A stretch of 64,000 nucleotides of DNA from Bradyrhizobium genosp. L (GTDB lineage Bacteria > Pseudomonadota > Alphaproteobacteria > Rhizobiales > Xanthobacteraceae): positions 496,001 to 560,000 of the forward strand of contig NZ_CP061378.1 of assembly GCF_015624485.1 (NCBI RefSeq), written 5' to 3'. Positions 8,850 to 17,371 of the stretch are shown here, piece after piece; position 1 is the first letter of the stretch; each line of letters starts with the position of its first letter. Below the pieces are notes generated by a model. The model worked only from the letters and a program-made list of their open reading frames with translations, did not search any database and was not told the DNA's origin. A program made the translations under genes and the position numbers.

Positions 8850-9575
8850 TCAGCGCCGCGTCTCGCGGCAGCCGGCGGCCTCGGCGTCCTCGACCGAGCA
8901 GAACCAGCGCGTGCCCTTCGAGACCTTCATCTCGATCCGCGCGTACCAGCGGCTGGTCGGCTTGTGATAGATGCATTCGCCGGAGCGGTTGACGTTGCCC
9001 TTGATGGTGCAGTCGGGCGACGGCGCGACCGGTCCGGAGGCGGAGGCGAGCAGGATGGCATGGGCGCCTTCCGGCGGCTTCACGGACCCCAGGATCGGCG
9101 TCTTCTTGTTGCGCACGCGCCAGTCCCACGGCGCGATGAACGCGCCCTGCCACATCCCGGCCTTTGCCTCGCGCGCGGCCTTCTCGTCCGGCTCGTAGTC
9201 CTTCGAGATCCGGGTGAAGGCCAGCGCCCAGCCACTGCTCACCATCCATTTCTGGATGTCTTCGCCGTCGACCTCGCAGCGCGCGATGGTGCGGCCGCGG
9301 CGGTCGACCGAGCGAGCGTGGCAGGTCCAGCTCTTGCCGCCGGCATGCTTGACCAGCTCGTCGCGCGCGGCGATGCCGCAGGTCCAGCGCTCGCCCTTGG
9401 TGTTGAGGCAGAGCTGGTCGGTCGATGGCGCATCGATGCCGCCGAGCCGGATCCTGACCGAGCCGATCTGCAGCTGGTCGCCGTCGCGGATCTTCGGCAC
9501 GCCGGTGATGTCGGCCGCGAATGCCGATGTCGACAGCGAGAGCAACAGGCCAGCGGTGAGCAACGTCTTGAGCAT
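8850..9575 (-). CDS. Secreted thermonuclease-family (SNase-like) protein
   Basis: About 241 residues with a clear signal peptide (LLTAGLLLSLSTSAFA, cleavage near residue 21) and an SNase/TNase domain: KIRDGDQLQIGSVRIRLGGIDAP carries the DGD metal residue, and R-L-G-IDAP plus GRTIARCEVDG-DI form the barrel. The C-terminal third has GECIYHKPTSRWYARI, seen in rhizobial members, likely a small added domain. Several cysteines suggest disulfides outside the cytoplasm. Catalytic Arg/Glu positions look only partly kept, so nuclease activity is plausible, not certain. Start ATG 9575 chosen over a TTG five codons upstream because it begins the signal peptide. Confidence 0.82.
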   Translation of the reverse strand: MLKTLLTAGLLLSLSTSAFAADITGVPKIRDGDQLQIGSVRIRLGGIDAPSTDQLCLNTKGERWTCGIAARDELVKHAGGKSWTCHARSVDRRGRTIARCEVDGEDIQKWMVSSGWALAFTRISKDYEPDEKAAREAKAGMWQGAFIAPWDWRVRNKKTPILGSVKPPEGAHAILLASASGPVAPSPDCTIKGNVNRSGECIYHKPTSRWYARIEMKVSKGTRWFCSVEDAEAAGCRETRR

Positions 9576-9717
9576 CAGCGGTCCCGGCAAAGGGTTTATA
9601 ATCCGATGTCAGTGCCCAAGAATTGTGCGGGCAATTGGGCAGTCGTGCCAGTGGTGTTGTGTTACGGATGGTTTCAACTTCGCGTCATCCCCCGATATCC
9701 GTAGCCCGGATGGAGTC

Positions 9718-9799
9718 CGTAGGGTGGGTGGAGCGCAGCGATACCCATCATTCATCCCCCGTGCTGCGATGGGTATCGCTTCGCTCCACCCATCCTACG
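9718..9799. repeat. Palindromic repeat, GTAGGGTGGGTGGAGCG variant
   Basis: Arms CGTAGGGTGGGTGGAGCG and CGCTCCACCCATCCTACG with inner arms CGATACCCATC/GATGGGTATCG. The right arm overlaps the stop codon of the next gene (TAG at 9795-9797 on the minus strand). Confidence 0.85.
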
Positions 9800-11531
9800 A
9801 GGCATTCATCCGCTTCCGCGCCAGCGCCAGCGCCATCAGCACGAAGGCCGACGTCACCTCGGGCCCGCCAACCAAAATCCGCGTCGGCGTCTTCATCTTG
9901 TTCCACTCATAGGCCTTGTACGGTCCCTTGCGGCCGCCCTCGCCGACGGCCTGCACGATGCAATGCAGCGCCGGCGTGAAGCTCGCGACCTCCGCGCCAA
10001 GATGCGCCAGCGCGATCAGCGCAAGGGCTGCGTCGAACGCGTTCATCTCGTGGGCGATCAGCTCATCCCTGACATAGCCGAGCACGCGGGCGCGGATCAG
10101 CGCGAACACGCCGCCGGGATCGATGATGCGCTGCGTCGCCAAAGGCAGCGCGATGAAGGCGGCGTAGCAGCGGCCGAAATAGGCCGAATAGAGCTCGGGC
10201 AGATAATAGATATGCGAGCGCGGATTCCTGAATGCGCCGCTTTCGACCAGCCGCTGCTGGAACGCGATGATGCGCTGCACCGTCTCCAGCCGCTGCGGCG
10301 TCTCGATGATCTTCCAGCGCGCAAGGTTGCGGAACGAGACTTCGAGGATGTCGAGGTTCAAGGTCGGGTCGAGGTCGTTGCCATAGGGCCGCTCGCCGTC
10401 GAGATTGTCGATCCAGGTGACGACGCCGCCATCATAGTCGATGTGGTCGTTGAGCGGCACGGTGACGCGCGGTTCGTTGGCGCCTGCGCGCACCTGGTAG
10501 CCGCGGTAGAAATCGAGCAGCGGCTGGTCGAGCAAGGGATCGTCGGAACCGGCCTGGGTCGCGGCCGAGAACGCGCAAGCCGTGGTGTCGCAATCCGGCA
10601 CGTAGAGGCCGAAGCCGAGGTCCTGCTTGATCTGAGCAAAGAAGCGCGAGAAGCGCGGATGCTTGCCCGGCGCCAGCGCGGTGATGACATTGACGCGCGT
10701 GCCGTCATGCGAAGGCACCTCCTCGGCGCTGGTCTTGATGCAGAATTCCACCATCTCCGCGATCGCGCGCCGCGCCGCCGCGGTCTCCTCCACTGAGGCG
10801 AGCCCGGTCTCGATGAAGCCCAGCAGCGCCTCGGTGAAGAAGGCGTCGTAATAGGCGGAGCGATGGCGGATCTGCACCGGCTCCCACATCGGCTCGGCGA
10901 TGCCGCGCCACGGTGGATTGACCAGCGCGCGCGCCGGCGAATGCGCGATGAAAACGCGCGCCAGCGAGAACAGCAGCGTCGAGTTCTTGTAGCCGCGCGC
11001 GTTCAGCCCGGTCAGCGCCATCAGCATCTCGCGCCCGCCCATGTCGGGGTCGCCGATCAGGTTGAACGCCGCATAGGTCGGCAGGAAGCCGTTCTTCGCG
11101 AACGAGCGCAGCAGATGCGTGCTGGTGGCGCGGATCACCCGGTCGATCTCGCCGATCTCCGGCGCGCGCGAAGGCGCGCTGCCGGCGGGCGGCGCGGGAT
11201 GGCTGACATCGAGATCGCCCATCAGGTCAGCCACCGGCGCGCCGACCGCGGCCCAGTCCGGCGCCGCCTGGTCGCGCGCGGCCGTGAGTGCCGCGCGCAA
11301 TCGCGCCAGCCGGCCGGCATCGCCGAGCGCCGGCAGGCCAGCGCGGCGGAGGAGCGCGCGCAGCGGCGGATTGCCGAGCGCGGTGCGATAGAATTGTCCG
11401 AGATGGGTGTCGCCGCCCTGGTAGCGCGACAGCACGGGGTCGCAGACATCGTACAGCGACGGGCCGTCCTTTTTGGCCGTCAGCGCCCGGCAGACCGCGC
11501 CCGCCACCCCGTGAAAGCCCGGAAAACCCAT
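9795..11531 (-). CDS. Alpha/alpha-toroid-like protein with DxDTTA motif; function unknown
   Basis: 578 residues, no signal peptide or membrane segment. I do not recognise a named family. Residues about 130-570 are mostly helical and carry DCDTTACAF at 313-318, in a setting (Y-PDCDTTA-AFSA) that recalls the DxDDTA acid motif of class II terpene cyclases and the DxDTT variant of some bacterial cyclases. Downstream GGVVTWIDN and a second helical half fit a beta-gamma toroid. No class I DDxxD motif is evident. It stands alone, divergent from the caspase-like gene, with no prenyl synthase nearby. An alternative is a non-enzymatic toroid or a glycosidase-like alpha/alpha barrel. Its stop codon lies inside a repeat element. 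Confidence 0.6.
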   Translation of the reverse strand: MGFPGFHGVAGAVCRALTAKKDGPSLYDVCDPVLSRYQGGDTHLGQFYRTALGNPPLRALLRRAGLPALGDAGRLARLRAALTAARDQAAPDWAAVGAPVADLMGDLDVSHPAPPAGSAPSRAPEIGEIDRVIRATSTHLLRSFAKNGFLPTYAAFNLIGDPDMGGREMLMALTGLNARGYKNSTLLFSLARVFIAHSPARALVNPPWRGIAEPMWEPVQIRHRSAYYDAFFTEALLGFIETGLASVEETAAARRAIAEMVEFCIKTSAEEVPSHDGTRVNVITALAPGKHPRFSRFFAQIKQDLGFGLYVPDCDTTACAFSAATQAGSDDPLLDQPLLDFYRGYQVRAGANEPRVTVPLNDHIDYDGGVVTWIDNLDGERPYGNDLDPTLNLDILEVSFRNLARWKIIETPQRLETVQRIIAFQQRLVESGAFRNPRSHIYYLPELYSAYFGRCYAAFIALPLATQRIIDPGGVFALIRARVLGYVRDELIAHEMNAFDAALALIALAHLGAEVASFTPALHCIVQAVGEGGRKGPYKAYEWNKMKTPTRILVGGPEVTSAFVLMALALARKRMNAS

Positions 11532-11904
11532 GAAACCCTTTCCCGTGGAACCGGTTAACGCCCCAAGCTACGGCGATCTTTCTCGGGTTTGTTCCCGAAC
11601 CCGCAAGTACTCAGCAAGTCCTTGGAAAGCTACATGAATCCATGGAAAACACAAATGTGATCGCAGTCACGTAACTGGATCTTAACGCAGTCAATCCCAT
11701 GTGCCGGGCGGCCGTATGCGCCAAACCGGGTTGCTCCTGCCGCCCGGCCGGGTTAAGGGAATGTTTGTTGCAGCGCCGCAAATTGAGATCAATCGGACGG
11801 CACAGACCTCGCAACCCCATTAAACCTGACTGTGTTTGAAGCGACTAACAGGCGCGGCCTCGCAAGGTAGCGCCTTCGGGATAACGATTGGGATTACAAA
11901 CGCT
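11532..11904. other. Divergent intergenic region
   Basis: 373 bases between two divergently transcribed genes, so it should hold both promoters. It contains a small inverted repeat (CGGGTT-8-AACCCG, 11584-11603) and a CRP-like palindrome at 11656-11671. I see no coding frame of credible composition. Confidence 0.6.
11656..11671. promoter_or_regulatory. Candidate Crp/Fnr-family binding site
   Basis: TGTGATCGCAGTCACG fits the TGTGA-N6-TCACA consensus at nine of ten core positions. The window encodes a Crp/Fnr regulator and a nucleotide cyclase, but no direct link is shown; the site is about 235 bases upstream of the caspase-like gene and 125 upstream of the toroid gene. Confidence 0.35.
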
Positions 11905-12744
11905 ATGGACCTGAGGCAGCTTCGCATTTCTCGCCGCACCATCGCCGTCGCCGTTGCGATGGCAGGGACGGTGTCATTGGCGATCGGCGCCCATGCCGCG
12001 CTCAACAAGCGTTCGCTCGATGCCGCCAAGGCGATCGCGACCGAAACCACCGGCGCGATCCCGACCGGTGCCTCCCGCGTCGCGCTGATCATCGGCAACG
12101 GCCATTATCCGGATGCCAACGCTCCGCTCGCCCAGCCGATCAACGACGCCCGCACGCTGGCGGCGCGGCTGCGCCATGAGGGTTTCGACGTCGACGTGGT
12201 CGAGGATGCCACCCGCGACGACATGGCCCGCGCGGTCGAGCGCATGAAGGCCAAGATCCGTCCCGACACCACAGCGATGCTGTTCTTCGGCGGCTACGGC
12301 GTGCAGGTCGGCCGCGACAGCTACATGATCCCGGTCGATGCCGCGATCTGGAAGGAAGCCGACGTCAAACGATCCGGCGTCAGCGTCGAATCCGTGCTCG
12401 ACGTGATGAAGGAGCAAGGCGCCAAGGCCAAGCTCGTGGTGCTCGATGCCTCCAGGCGCAATCCGTATGAGCGGCGCTTCCGCTCCTATTCCCACGGCCT
12501 CGCCCCGATCTCCCCGCCGGAGAACACGCTGGTGCTGTCTTCGGCCACGCCCGGCAAGGTCGCCGACGACGGCCAGTCCGCCAACAGCGTGTTGGTGACC
12601 GAGCTGCTCAACAACCTCACCGCCCAGGCCGGCGCCGAGACCGCCTTCAACAAGACCCGCGTCGCGATCTCCCGCGCCAGCGAAGGCGAGCAGGTCCCGA
12701 GCGTGTCGTCGTCGCTGCTGGAAGACGTCAAGCTTGGCGGCTGA
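11905..12744 (+). CDS. Caspase-like (peptidase C14) protein with Tyr/Ser replacing His/Cys
   Basis: 279 residues: an N-terminal hydrophobic segment (about 11-31, signal peptide or anchor), then a caspase fold. The first strand SRVALIIGNGHYPDANAPLAQPINDA is typical of bacterial metacaspase-like proteins. The catalytic His motif (usually xxGHG) reads FFGGYG, with Tyr131 for His, and the catalytic Cys motif (usually DACR) reads DASRR, with Ser183 for Cys. A cysteine protease mechanism is therefore impossible as written; it may be a pseudoenzyme. The start is ATG 11905; an upstream TTG at 11836 has no better support. The second caspase-like protein at 31085-32641 has the same two changes. Confidence 0.87.
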   Translation: MDLRQLRISRRTIAVAVAMAGTVSLAIGAHAALNKRSLDAAKAIATETTGAIPTGASRVALIIGNGHYPDANAPLAQPINDARTLAARLRHEGFDVDVVEDATRDDMARAVERMKAKIRPDTTAMLFFGGYGVQVGRDSYMIPVDAAIWKEADVKRSGVSVESVLDVMKEQGAKAKLVVLDASRRNPYERRFRSYSHGLAPISPPENTLVLSSATPGKVADDGQSANSVLVTELLNNLTAQAGAETAFNKTRVAISRASEGEQVPSVSSSLLEDVKLGG

Positions 12745-12828
12745 GTGCCGCCCGCATGGCGAGTGGCCAATAGGGCCTTCGCTGCGGCGCCTTCTTCCCT
12801 ATTCGCTATTCCCTATTCGCCGGCTCGC

Positions 12829-15800
12829 TCATTGCGCGGCGAACGGCACCGATGCGCGGGCGCGGTAGGTCCACAGTGCGAATTGGCCGCCGATGCCGCC
12901 GCGTTCCGCCCCGACCGCGATCTGCCCGCCGCCAACAAATCGTGCTGCGAGGCCCGCGGTCGCACGCGCCGACCAGCCGTCGAGCACGAACTGCGTAGGC
13001 ACCGCAGGCGCGGCGATCGCCGCAGTGGCAGTGTCGGAGTTGAAATAGTAGTCGCCATAAAGCCCGGCATAGGGCGCGAGTTCCATGGTCGATGACCAAG
13101 CGACGGGATAGGCGACCTTGACGCCGCCGCTGGCGCGGCCGGTGGCGAAATCACGCGCCGCCTGCAGCGTGCCGAGGCTGTCGGTGTAGGCGTTCTCGTG
13201 CTCCCACAGTGCGTAGACCCGCGCCGACGGCTCGATCATGAAGCCTGACGCGCGGTAGTTGCCGGTCAGCCCGCCCGATACCAGCCAGCGTTCGCCACCG
13301 AAATTGCCGGAGGCGGTGCCGGCAAGGCCGTCATAGCCGATCCCGGAATAGGTCACGGCGGTGTCGAACCGGATGTTTTGCGAGATCATCCAGCCGAGAT
13401 AGCCGCCGACGGTCCAGCCGTCGCCCTTCAGCCGGCCCTGCAGCGCATCGGAGCGGAAGTCGAAATTCTCGTAGCCGCCGAGCACGCCGAGCAGGAAATT
13501 CGGCGTGAACTTTCTGGAGATGCCGGCGAGCAGATTGACCTGGTTGCCCCAGAGCAGCGTCTGGCCCGGCACGACGCCCACGCCGCCGACACCGCTGGTG
13601 CCCCAGTGATCCAGCGTTGCACCCTTCACCTCGGCCCAGGCATACCAGTCGCGCGGTTCGACTGCGCGCGGCGGCGCCTTCGCCGCCTTGGTCGTCAGCG
13701 CGGCAAAGGCATCGTCGATCCGCTGCGTGCCGCCCTTGGCATAGGCCTGCGCGCCAATGCCAATGCCAATGCCAGTGCCGCTGCTCTGCGCCGTGCTTGG
13801 ATCCGTCGGCGGCGTCGACGCGGCTTCGGGATCGGCGGCGAAGTTGAAGCGGATGCCCGATGCGTTCGGCTGGGCGAAGCTGCCGCCGTCGGAGAATGCC
13901 TCTGATATCGCCGAATCGACCGCACCCGAGATCGCCTGCCCCGAATTCTGCGCCACCACCGGTGCGGCCAGCACCTGCATCTGGCGCAGCTTGAGGCTGT
14001 CCGACGGCGTGTTGACGGCCTGGATCACCGCCGGCGCGGTGCTCGCCGCGAAGATGGCGCTGCCGCCATATCGTGCAGTGATGGTGTGGCTGCCGAGCGT
14101 GAGCGCTGCGGTGGCGAAGGCTGCTACCCCGGTGCCCGACAGCGCGACCGTGCCGATCACGACGCCGCCGTCGCTGAACGTCACGGTGCCGACAGGCGTG
14201 CCGCCCGGGCTGGTCGCGGTCGCCGTGAAGGTCACGGCCTGGCCGACTTGGCTCGGGTTCAGCGACGAGGCGAGCGCCAGCGTGGTGGGATTGATGCTGA
14301 TGGTTTGCGCAAGCGTCGTCGAGCTCGCGTCGAACGTCGCGTCGCCGCCATAGGAGGCCGTCACCGTGAAGCTGCCGCCGCTCGCGAAGCTGTGGCTGAG
14401 CGTGGCGCTGCCGGCGGCCAGCGTGGCGGTCGCGGTGATGCCGTCGCCGAAGGTGAAGGTCATCGTCCCGGTCGGCGTGCCGCCGCTGCCGCTGACATGG
14501 GCGGTGAAGCTGATCGCCTGTCCGGCGCTGCCCGGATTGGCCGAGGACGTCAGCGTGGCGGTCGTCGCCGTGGTGCCGATCTGTTCGGTGAGGGTGGCCG
14601 TGCTTGCCGTGAACGTCGGGTCGCCGCCATAGGTGGCCGTCACGGTGAAGCTGGCGGCGGTTGCGAAGCTGTGGCTGAGCGTGGCGCTGCCGCCGGCCAG
14701 CGCCGCCGTCGCGGTGGTACCGTCGCCGAAGTTGATGGTCACGGTGCCGGTCGGCGTGCCGGCACTGCCGGTGACATGGGCGGTGAAGTTGATCGCCTGC
14801 CCGACGGCGCCCGGATTGGCCGAGGGTGTCAGCGTCGTGGTCGATGCACCCTGGTTCACCTGCTGGGTGAAGATGCCCGTGCTCGCCTGGAAGGCGCCGG
14901 TGCCGGCGTAACTGGCGGTGACGGTGAAGGCGCCGGCCGCCGCGTAGGTGTGGGTGGTCGTAGCGACGCCGCTTGCGTTCAGCGAGACGATGGCCGTGGT
15001 GCCGTCGCCGAAAAACAGCGTCACCGCGCCGGTCGGCGTCGGGCCGCCGGCCGTGTTGGTCACCGTGGCCGTGACATTGACCTGCTGTCCGATCGTGCTC
15101 GGATTGGGACCGGCACTCGCGGATGTCGAGGTTGGTGCGGTGTTGATGGTCTCGTTCGCAGTGGCGGTGCTGATCAGGAAGGCCGCGGTGCCGCCATAGC
15201 TCGCGGTGACGCTGAAGCCGCCGGATGCGCTATAGGCGTGGGTGGTGATGGCCTGGCCGCTCGCGTTGACGGTTGCCGTTGCCGTGCCGCCGTCGCCGAA
15301 GTTGAAGGTCACCGCGCCGGCGTTCACCGGGTTGCCCAAGCTGGTGACCGTGGCGATGAAGGTGACGGACTGACCGGCGAAGGCGGGATTGGGCGACGGC
15401 GTCAGGGTCGTGGTCGTCGCCGCCTGCACCGTTTGGGTGGCCGTCGCGCTGGAGGGGGTGTAATTGCTGTCGCCATTATAGGTGGCGGTGATCGTGAAGC
15501 TGCCTCCGGCCGTGTAGATGTGGTTGGCGAACACGCCGAGCCCCACGGTCTGGCTGGATCCGTCGCCGAAATTGAGGGTGACGGTGCCGGTCGGTTGCAC
15601 CTGGGGTGGAGGGACGGCCACGCTGGCGGAGACGTTGACGGTTTGCCCCGCGGTGCTGGGATTGGAGTGCTGGATGATGGTGGGGGGACCCGGGTCGCCC
15701 TTGTTGACGGTCACCGTGGCGGTGCCGCTGCTCGGATCGGGGTCGATATCGCCGACGTAGGAGACGGTGACCGTGTAGGTGCCGGCAGCGGCGTATGCGT

Positions 15801-16131
15801 GGCTCGCGATCGCGGCGCCGCCGCTCGCCACCGGCTGGGAGCTGGTGGCGGTGCCGTCGCCGAAATCGAATGTCGCCGTCCCGGTCGCCGTGTTGTTGCT
15901 GTCCTGGATCAGTGCGGTGACGGCTACTGGCTCGCCGAGGGCGGCGGTCTGGGCGGTCGGCGTCACCGTGGTCGTGCTGAAGCCGGCAAGGCTTGGGGAG
16001 ACAAGGCCGAACAGCACCAGCGCGGCGAGCAGCACGGACGCCATCGCCCCGCGCAACGACCGGCTCCGCCATTGCCGCCAACCGGGCGTCGACGACACTC
16101 CGGCCTCAACTCCGCAGGCGTCCTTCCCCAT
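12829..16131 (-). CDS. Autotransporter with seven Ig/PKD-like repeats
   Basis: 1100-residue type V secreted surface protein. Residues 1-50 form an extended signal peptide (basic region, then VLLAALVLFGLVSPSLAG); ATG 16044 at residue 30 is an alternative start. Residues 51-715 hold seven tandem beta-sandwich repeats of 89-102 residues. Six carry an FGDG turn and a FTVTATY/SYGGD end strand as in PKD/Big_3-type domains; the seventh has TFSDGG. A Gly/Ala/Pro-rich linker (716-825) leads to a C-terminal autotransporter beta-barrel (about 830-1100; WYAWAEVKG, GVLGGYENF, GGYLGWM, WSARATAGLAARF). The chain ends in PFAAQ, not the usual terminal Phe. No passenger protease is visible, so adhesion or surface structure is the likely role. 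Confidence 0.9.
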   Translation of the reverse strand: MGKDACGVEAGVSSTPGWRQWRSRSLRGAMASVLLAALVLFGLVSPSLAGFSTTTVTPTAQTAALGEPVAVTALIQDSNNTATGTATFDFGDGTATSSQPVASGGAAIASHAYAAAGTYTVTVSYVGDIDPDPSSGTATVTVNKGDPGPPTIIQHSNPSTAGQTVNVSASVAVPPPQVQPTGTVTLNFGDGSSQTVGLGVFANHIYTAGGSFTITATYNGDSNYTPSSATATQTVQAATTTTLTPSPNPAFAGQSVTFIATVTSLGNPVNAGAVTFNFGDGGTATATVNASGQAITTHAYSASGGFSVTASYGGTAAFLISTATANETINTAPTSTSASAGPNPSTIGQQVNVTATVTNTAGGPTPTGAVTLFFGDGTTAIVSLNASGVATTTHTYAAAGAFTVTASYAGTGAFQASTGIFTQQVNQGASTTTLTPSANPGAVGQAINFTAHVTGSAGTPTGTVTINFGDGTTATAALAGGSATLSHSFATAASFTVTATYGGDPTFTASTATLTEQIGTTATTATLTSSANPGSAGQAISFTAHVSGSGGTPTGTMTFTFGDGITATATLAAGSATLSHSFASGGSFTVTASYGGDATFDASSTTLAQTISINPTTLALASSLNPSQVGQAVTFTATATSPGGTPVGTVTFSDGGVVIGTVALSGTGVAAFATAALTLGSHTITARYGGSAIFAASTAPAVIQAVNTPSDSLKLRQMQVLAAPVVAQNSGQAISGAVDSAISEAFSDGGSFAQPNASGIRFNFAADPEAASTPPTDPSTAQSSGTGIGIGIGAQAYAKGGTQRIDDAFAALTTKAAKAPPRAVEPRDWYAWAEVKGATLDHWGTSGVGGVGVVPGQTLLWGNQVNLLAGISRKFTPNFLLGVLGGYENFDFRSDALQGRLKGDGWTVGGYLGWMISQNIRFDTAVTYSGIGYDGLAGTASGNFGGERWLVSGGLTGNYRASGFMIEPSARVYALWEHENAYTDSLGTLQAARDFATGRASGGVKVAYPVAWSSTMELAPYAGLYGDYYFNSDTATAAIAAPAVPTQFVLDGWSARATAGLAARFVGGGQIAVGAERGGIGGQFALWTYRARASVPFAAQ
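13987..15981 (-). repeat. Seven tandem Ig/PKD-like repeat units within the autotransporter gene
   Basis: Units of about 270-306 bases encode residues 51-152, 153-241, 242-336, 337-432, 433-525, 526-618 and 619-715. Units five (14557-14835) and six (14278-14556) are both 279 bases and nearly identical over long stretches, pointing to a recent duplication; the others have diverged. Confidence 0.85.
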
Positions 16132-16498
16132 CAGGGCACCATGTCATCGCTTGCAAAATGCTTGAAAATACAGAGCGATAGGAAAGCGTGACGCAGTCAT
16201 CGCGCCCCGCTCTCGCCATGCGACAGGCAAATCCTGCGGCAGGTTGTCGCAACCTAGGGATTGCTGCCCGGCCACACAAACGCTTTCGCACACAAACGTG
16301 CATTTGGCAGCAACATGTGGTGCGCTTGCCACAACAGGACGAAAGGAGGGGGCGAATAGTTCGTAGCCTGGATCTTTCCTCACGGTTGTCCTGGCGAAAG
16401 CCAGGACCCATTACCACCGCATTGGGTAGCTGAAGGAAGCCGACGCCGCTCGCGCCCATTTCACGGGCAGCGGCGTATGGGTCCTGGCTTTTCGCCAG
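16132..16498. other. Intergenic region upstream of the autotransporter, with a repeat
   Basis: The left part (16132-16370) should contain the autotransporter promoter. It has small inverted repeats such as GTTGTCGCAAC near 16238, and no coding frame I would defend. The right part is the palindromic repeat described separately. Confidence 0.55.
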
Positions 16499-16499
16499 C
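16388..16499. repeat. Palindromic repeat, GTCCTGGCGAAAGCCAGGACCCA class
   Basis: Left arm GTCCTGGCGAAAGCCAGGAC is itself a hairpin; its right partner TGGGTCCTGGCTTTTCGCCAG ends at the stop codon of the membrane-fusion gene. Layout (hairpin, ATTACCACCGC, spacer, returning arm) matches the GTCGTCCCGG class at 18459, 33855 and 59376. Confidence 0.8.
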
Positions 16500-17365
16500 T
16501 ACTTCGCTGCCGCATTCCCGCCCACCGGCCGCACCGGATCGCCCTCGCGCAGCAGCGCGCCGGCGCGGGCGACCACGATGTCGCCTTCCTGGATGCCGTC
16601 GCGGATCTCGACCTGGCCGGCCGACATCAGCCCGGTCTCGACCCGCCGCGTCTCGACCCGGCCGCCGCGCACCACCTGCACCACGGTGCCGGCGGTGGAA
16701 TAGAGGATCGCGGTCAGCGGCACCGCGACGCCGCAGCTCTGCCCGGTCTTGATCTGCGCGCGGCCCGACGAATTCACCAGGAGCCGCCGGTCGCTCGCGA
16801 TGCCGATGAACACCTGGCCGAGCTGGCTGTTCGGCTCGACCGTCGGCGCCACCCGCCGCACCTTGCCGTCGAGCTCGCCGGCGCCCGAGATCTTGATTCG
16901 CGCCGTCTGGTTGGCGGCGAGCCGCGCGATGTCGCGGGTCGGCACCATGCCGACCAGGTCGTATTCGCTCTTGGCGATGATCGAGAACAGCGCCTCGCCC
17001 TTGGCCGAGGCCGACGCGCCGACGATCGCCGTCGACGCGGCGATCGTGCCGGCCACCGGCGCCGTGACGTTGACCGAATTGGCCCCGTCCGTCAGCCGCG
17101 CCAGCGCCTGCCCCGCCGCGACCGTGTCGCCGGCATCCGCCATCACCTCGGCGACCTTCAGCCCAAACCTGTCAGGCCGAACCTGTTGCTCGTCGCGCGG
17201 CTGCACGATGCCGGAGATCTCGACGATATTACCGAAGCAGTATTTCGAGGCCTTCAGCACGGTGACGGCCGCGCCTTTGGGGGCGGCGTCGGTTTCGCCG
17301 GCGGCGAGGGTGGGCTGGGCTGCGATGACGAATGCGGTGGCAGCGAAAGCGAGACGCAAATTCAT
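16499..17365 (-). CDS. Periplasmic adaptor (HlyD/RND membrane-fusion type), orphan
   Basis: 288 residues with a signal peptide (cleavage after TLAA, about residue 22). It has the lipoyl-like hairpin (VAEVMADAGDTVAAGQALARL and VTAPVAGTIAASTAIVGA) and beta-barrel segments of efflux adaptors (IKTGQSCGVAVPLTAIL, RVETGLMSAGQVEIRDGIQEGDIVVARAG). It is a paralog of the adaptor at 29125-30042, sharing an early Cys-Phe pair and SCGVAVP. No RND or ABC permease is adjacent; it follows an alpha/beta hydrolase by six bases and is probably cotranscribed with it. It may serve a pump encoded elsewhere. Confidence 0.8.
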   Translation of the reverse strand: MNLRLAFAATAFVIAAQPTLAAGETDAAPKGAAVTVLKASKYCFGNIVEISGIVQPRDEQQVRPDRFGLKVAEVMADAGDTVAAGQALARLTDGANSVNVTAPVAGTIAASTAIVGASASAKGEALFSIIAKSEYDLVGMVPTRDIARLAANQTARIKISGAGELDGKVRRVAPTVEPNSQLGQVFIGIASDRRLLVNSSGRAQIKTGQSCGVAVPLTAILYSTAGTVVQVVRGGRVETRRVETGLMSAGQVEIRDGIQEGDIVVARAGALLREGDPVRPVGGNAAAK

Positions 17366-17371
17366 TGTGCG

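Noticed and set aside
14278..14835. Regular repeats that could suggest a CRISPR array
   Set aside because: Units are about 279 bases, in frame and protein-coding; no short direct repeats with unique spacers.
14086..16191. 701-codon Gly/Arg-rich frame antisense to the autotransporter
   Set aside because: Its repeats only mirror the Ig/PKD repeats on the coding strand.
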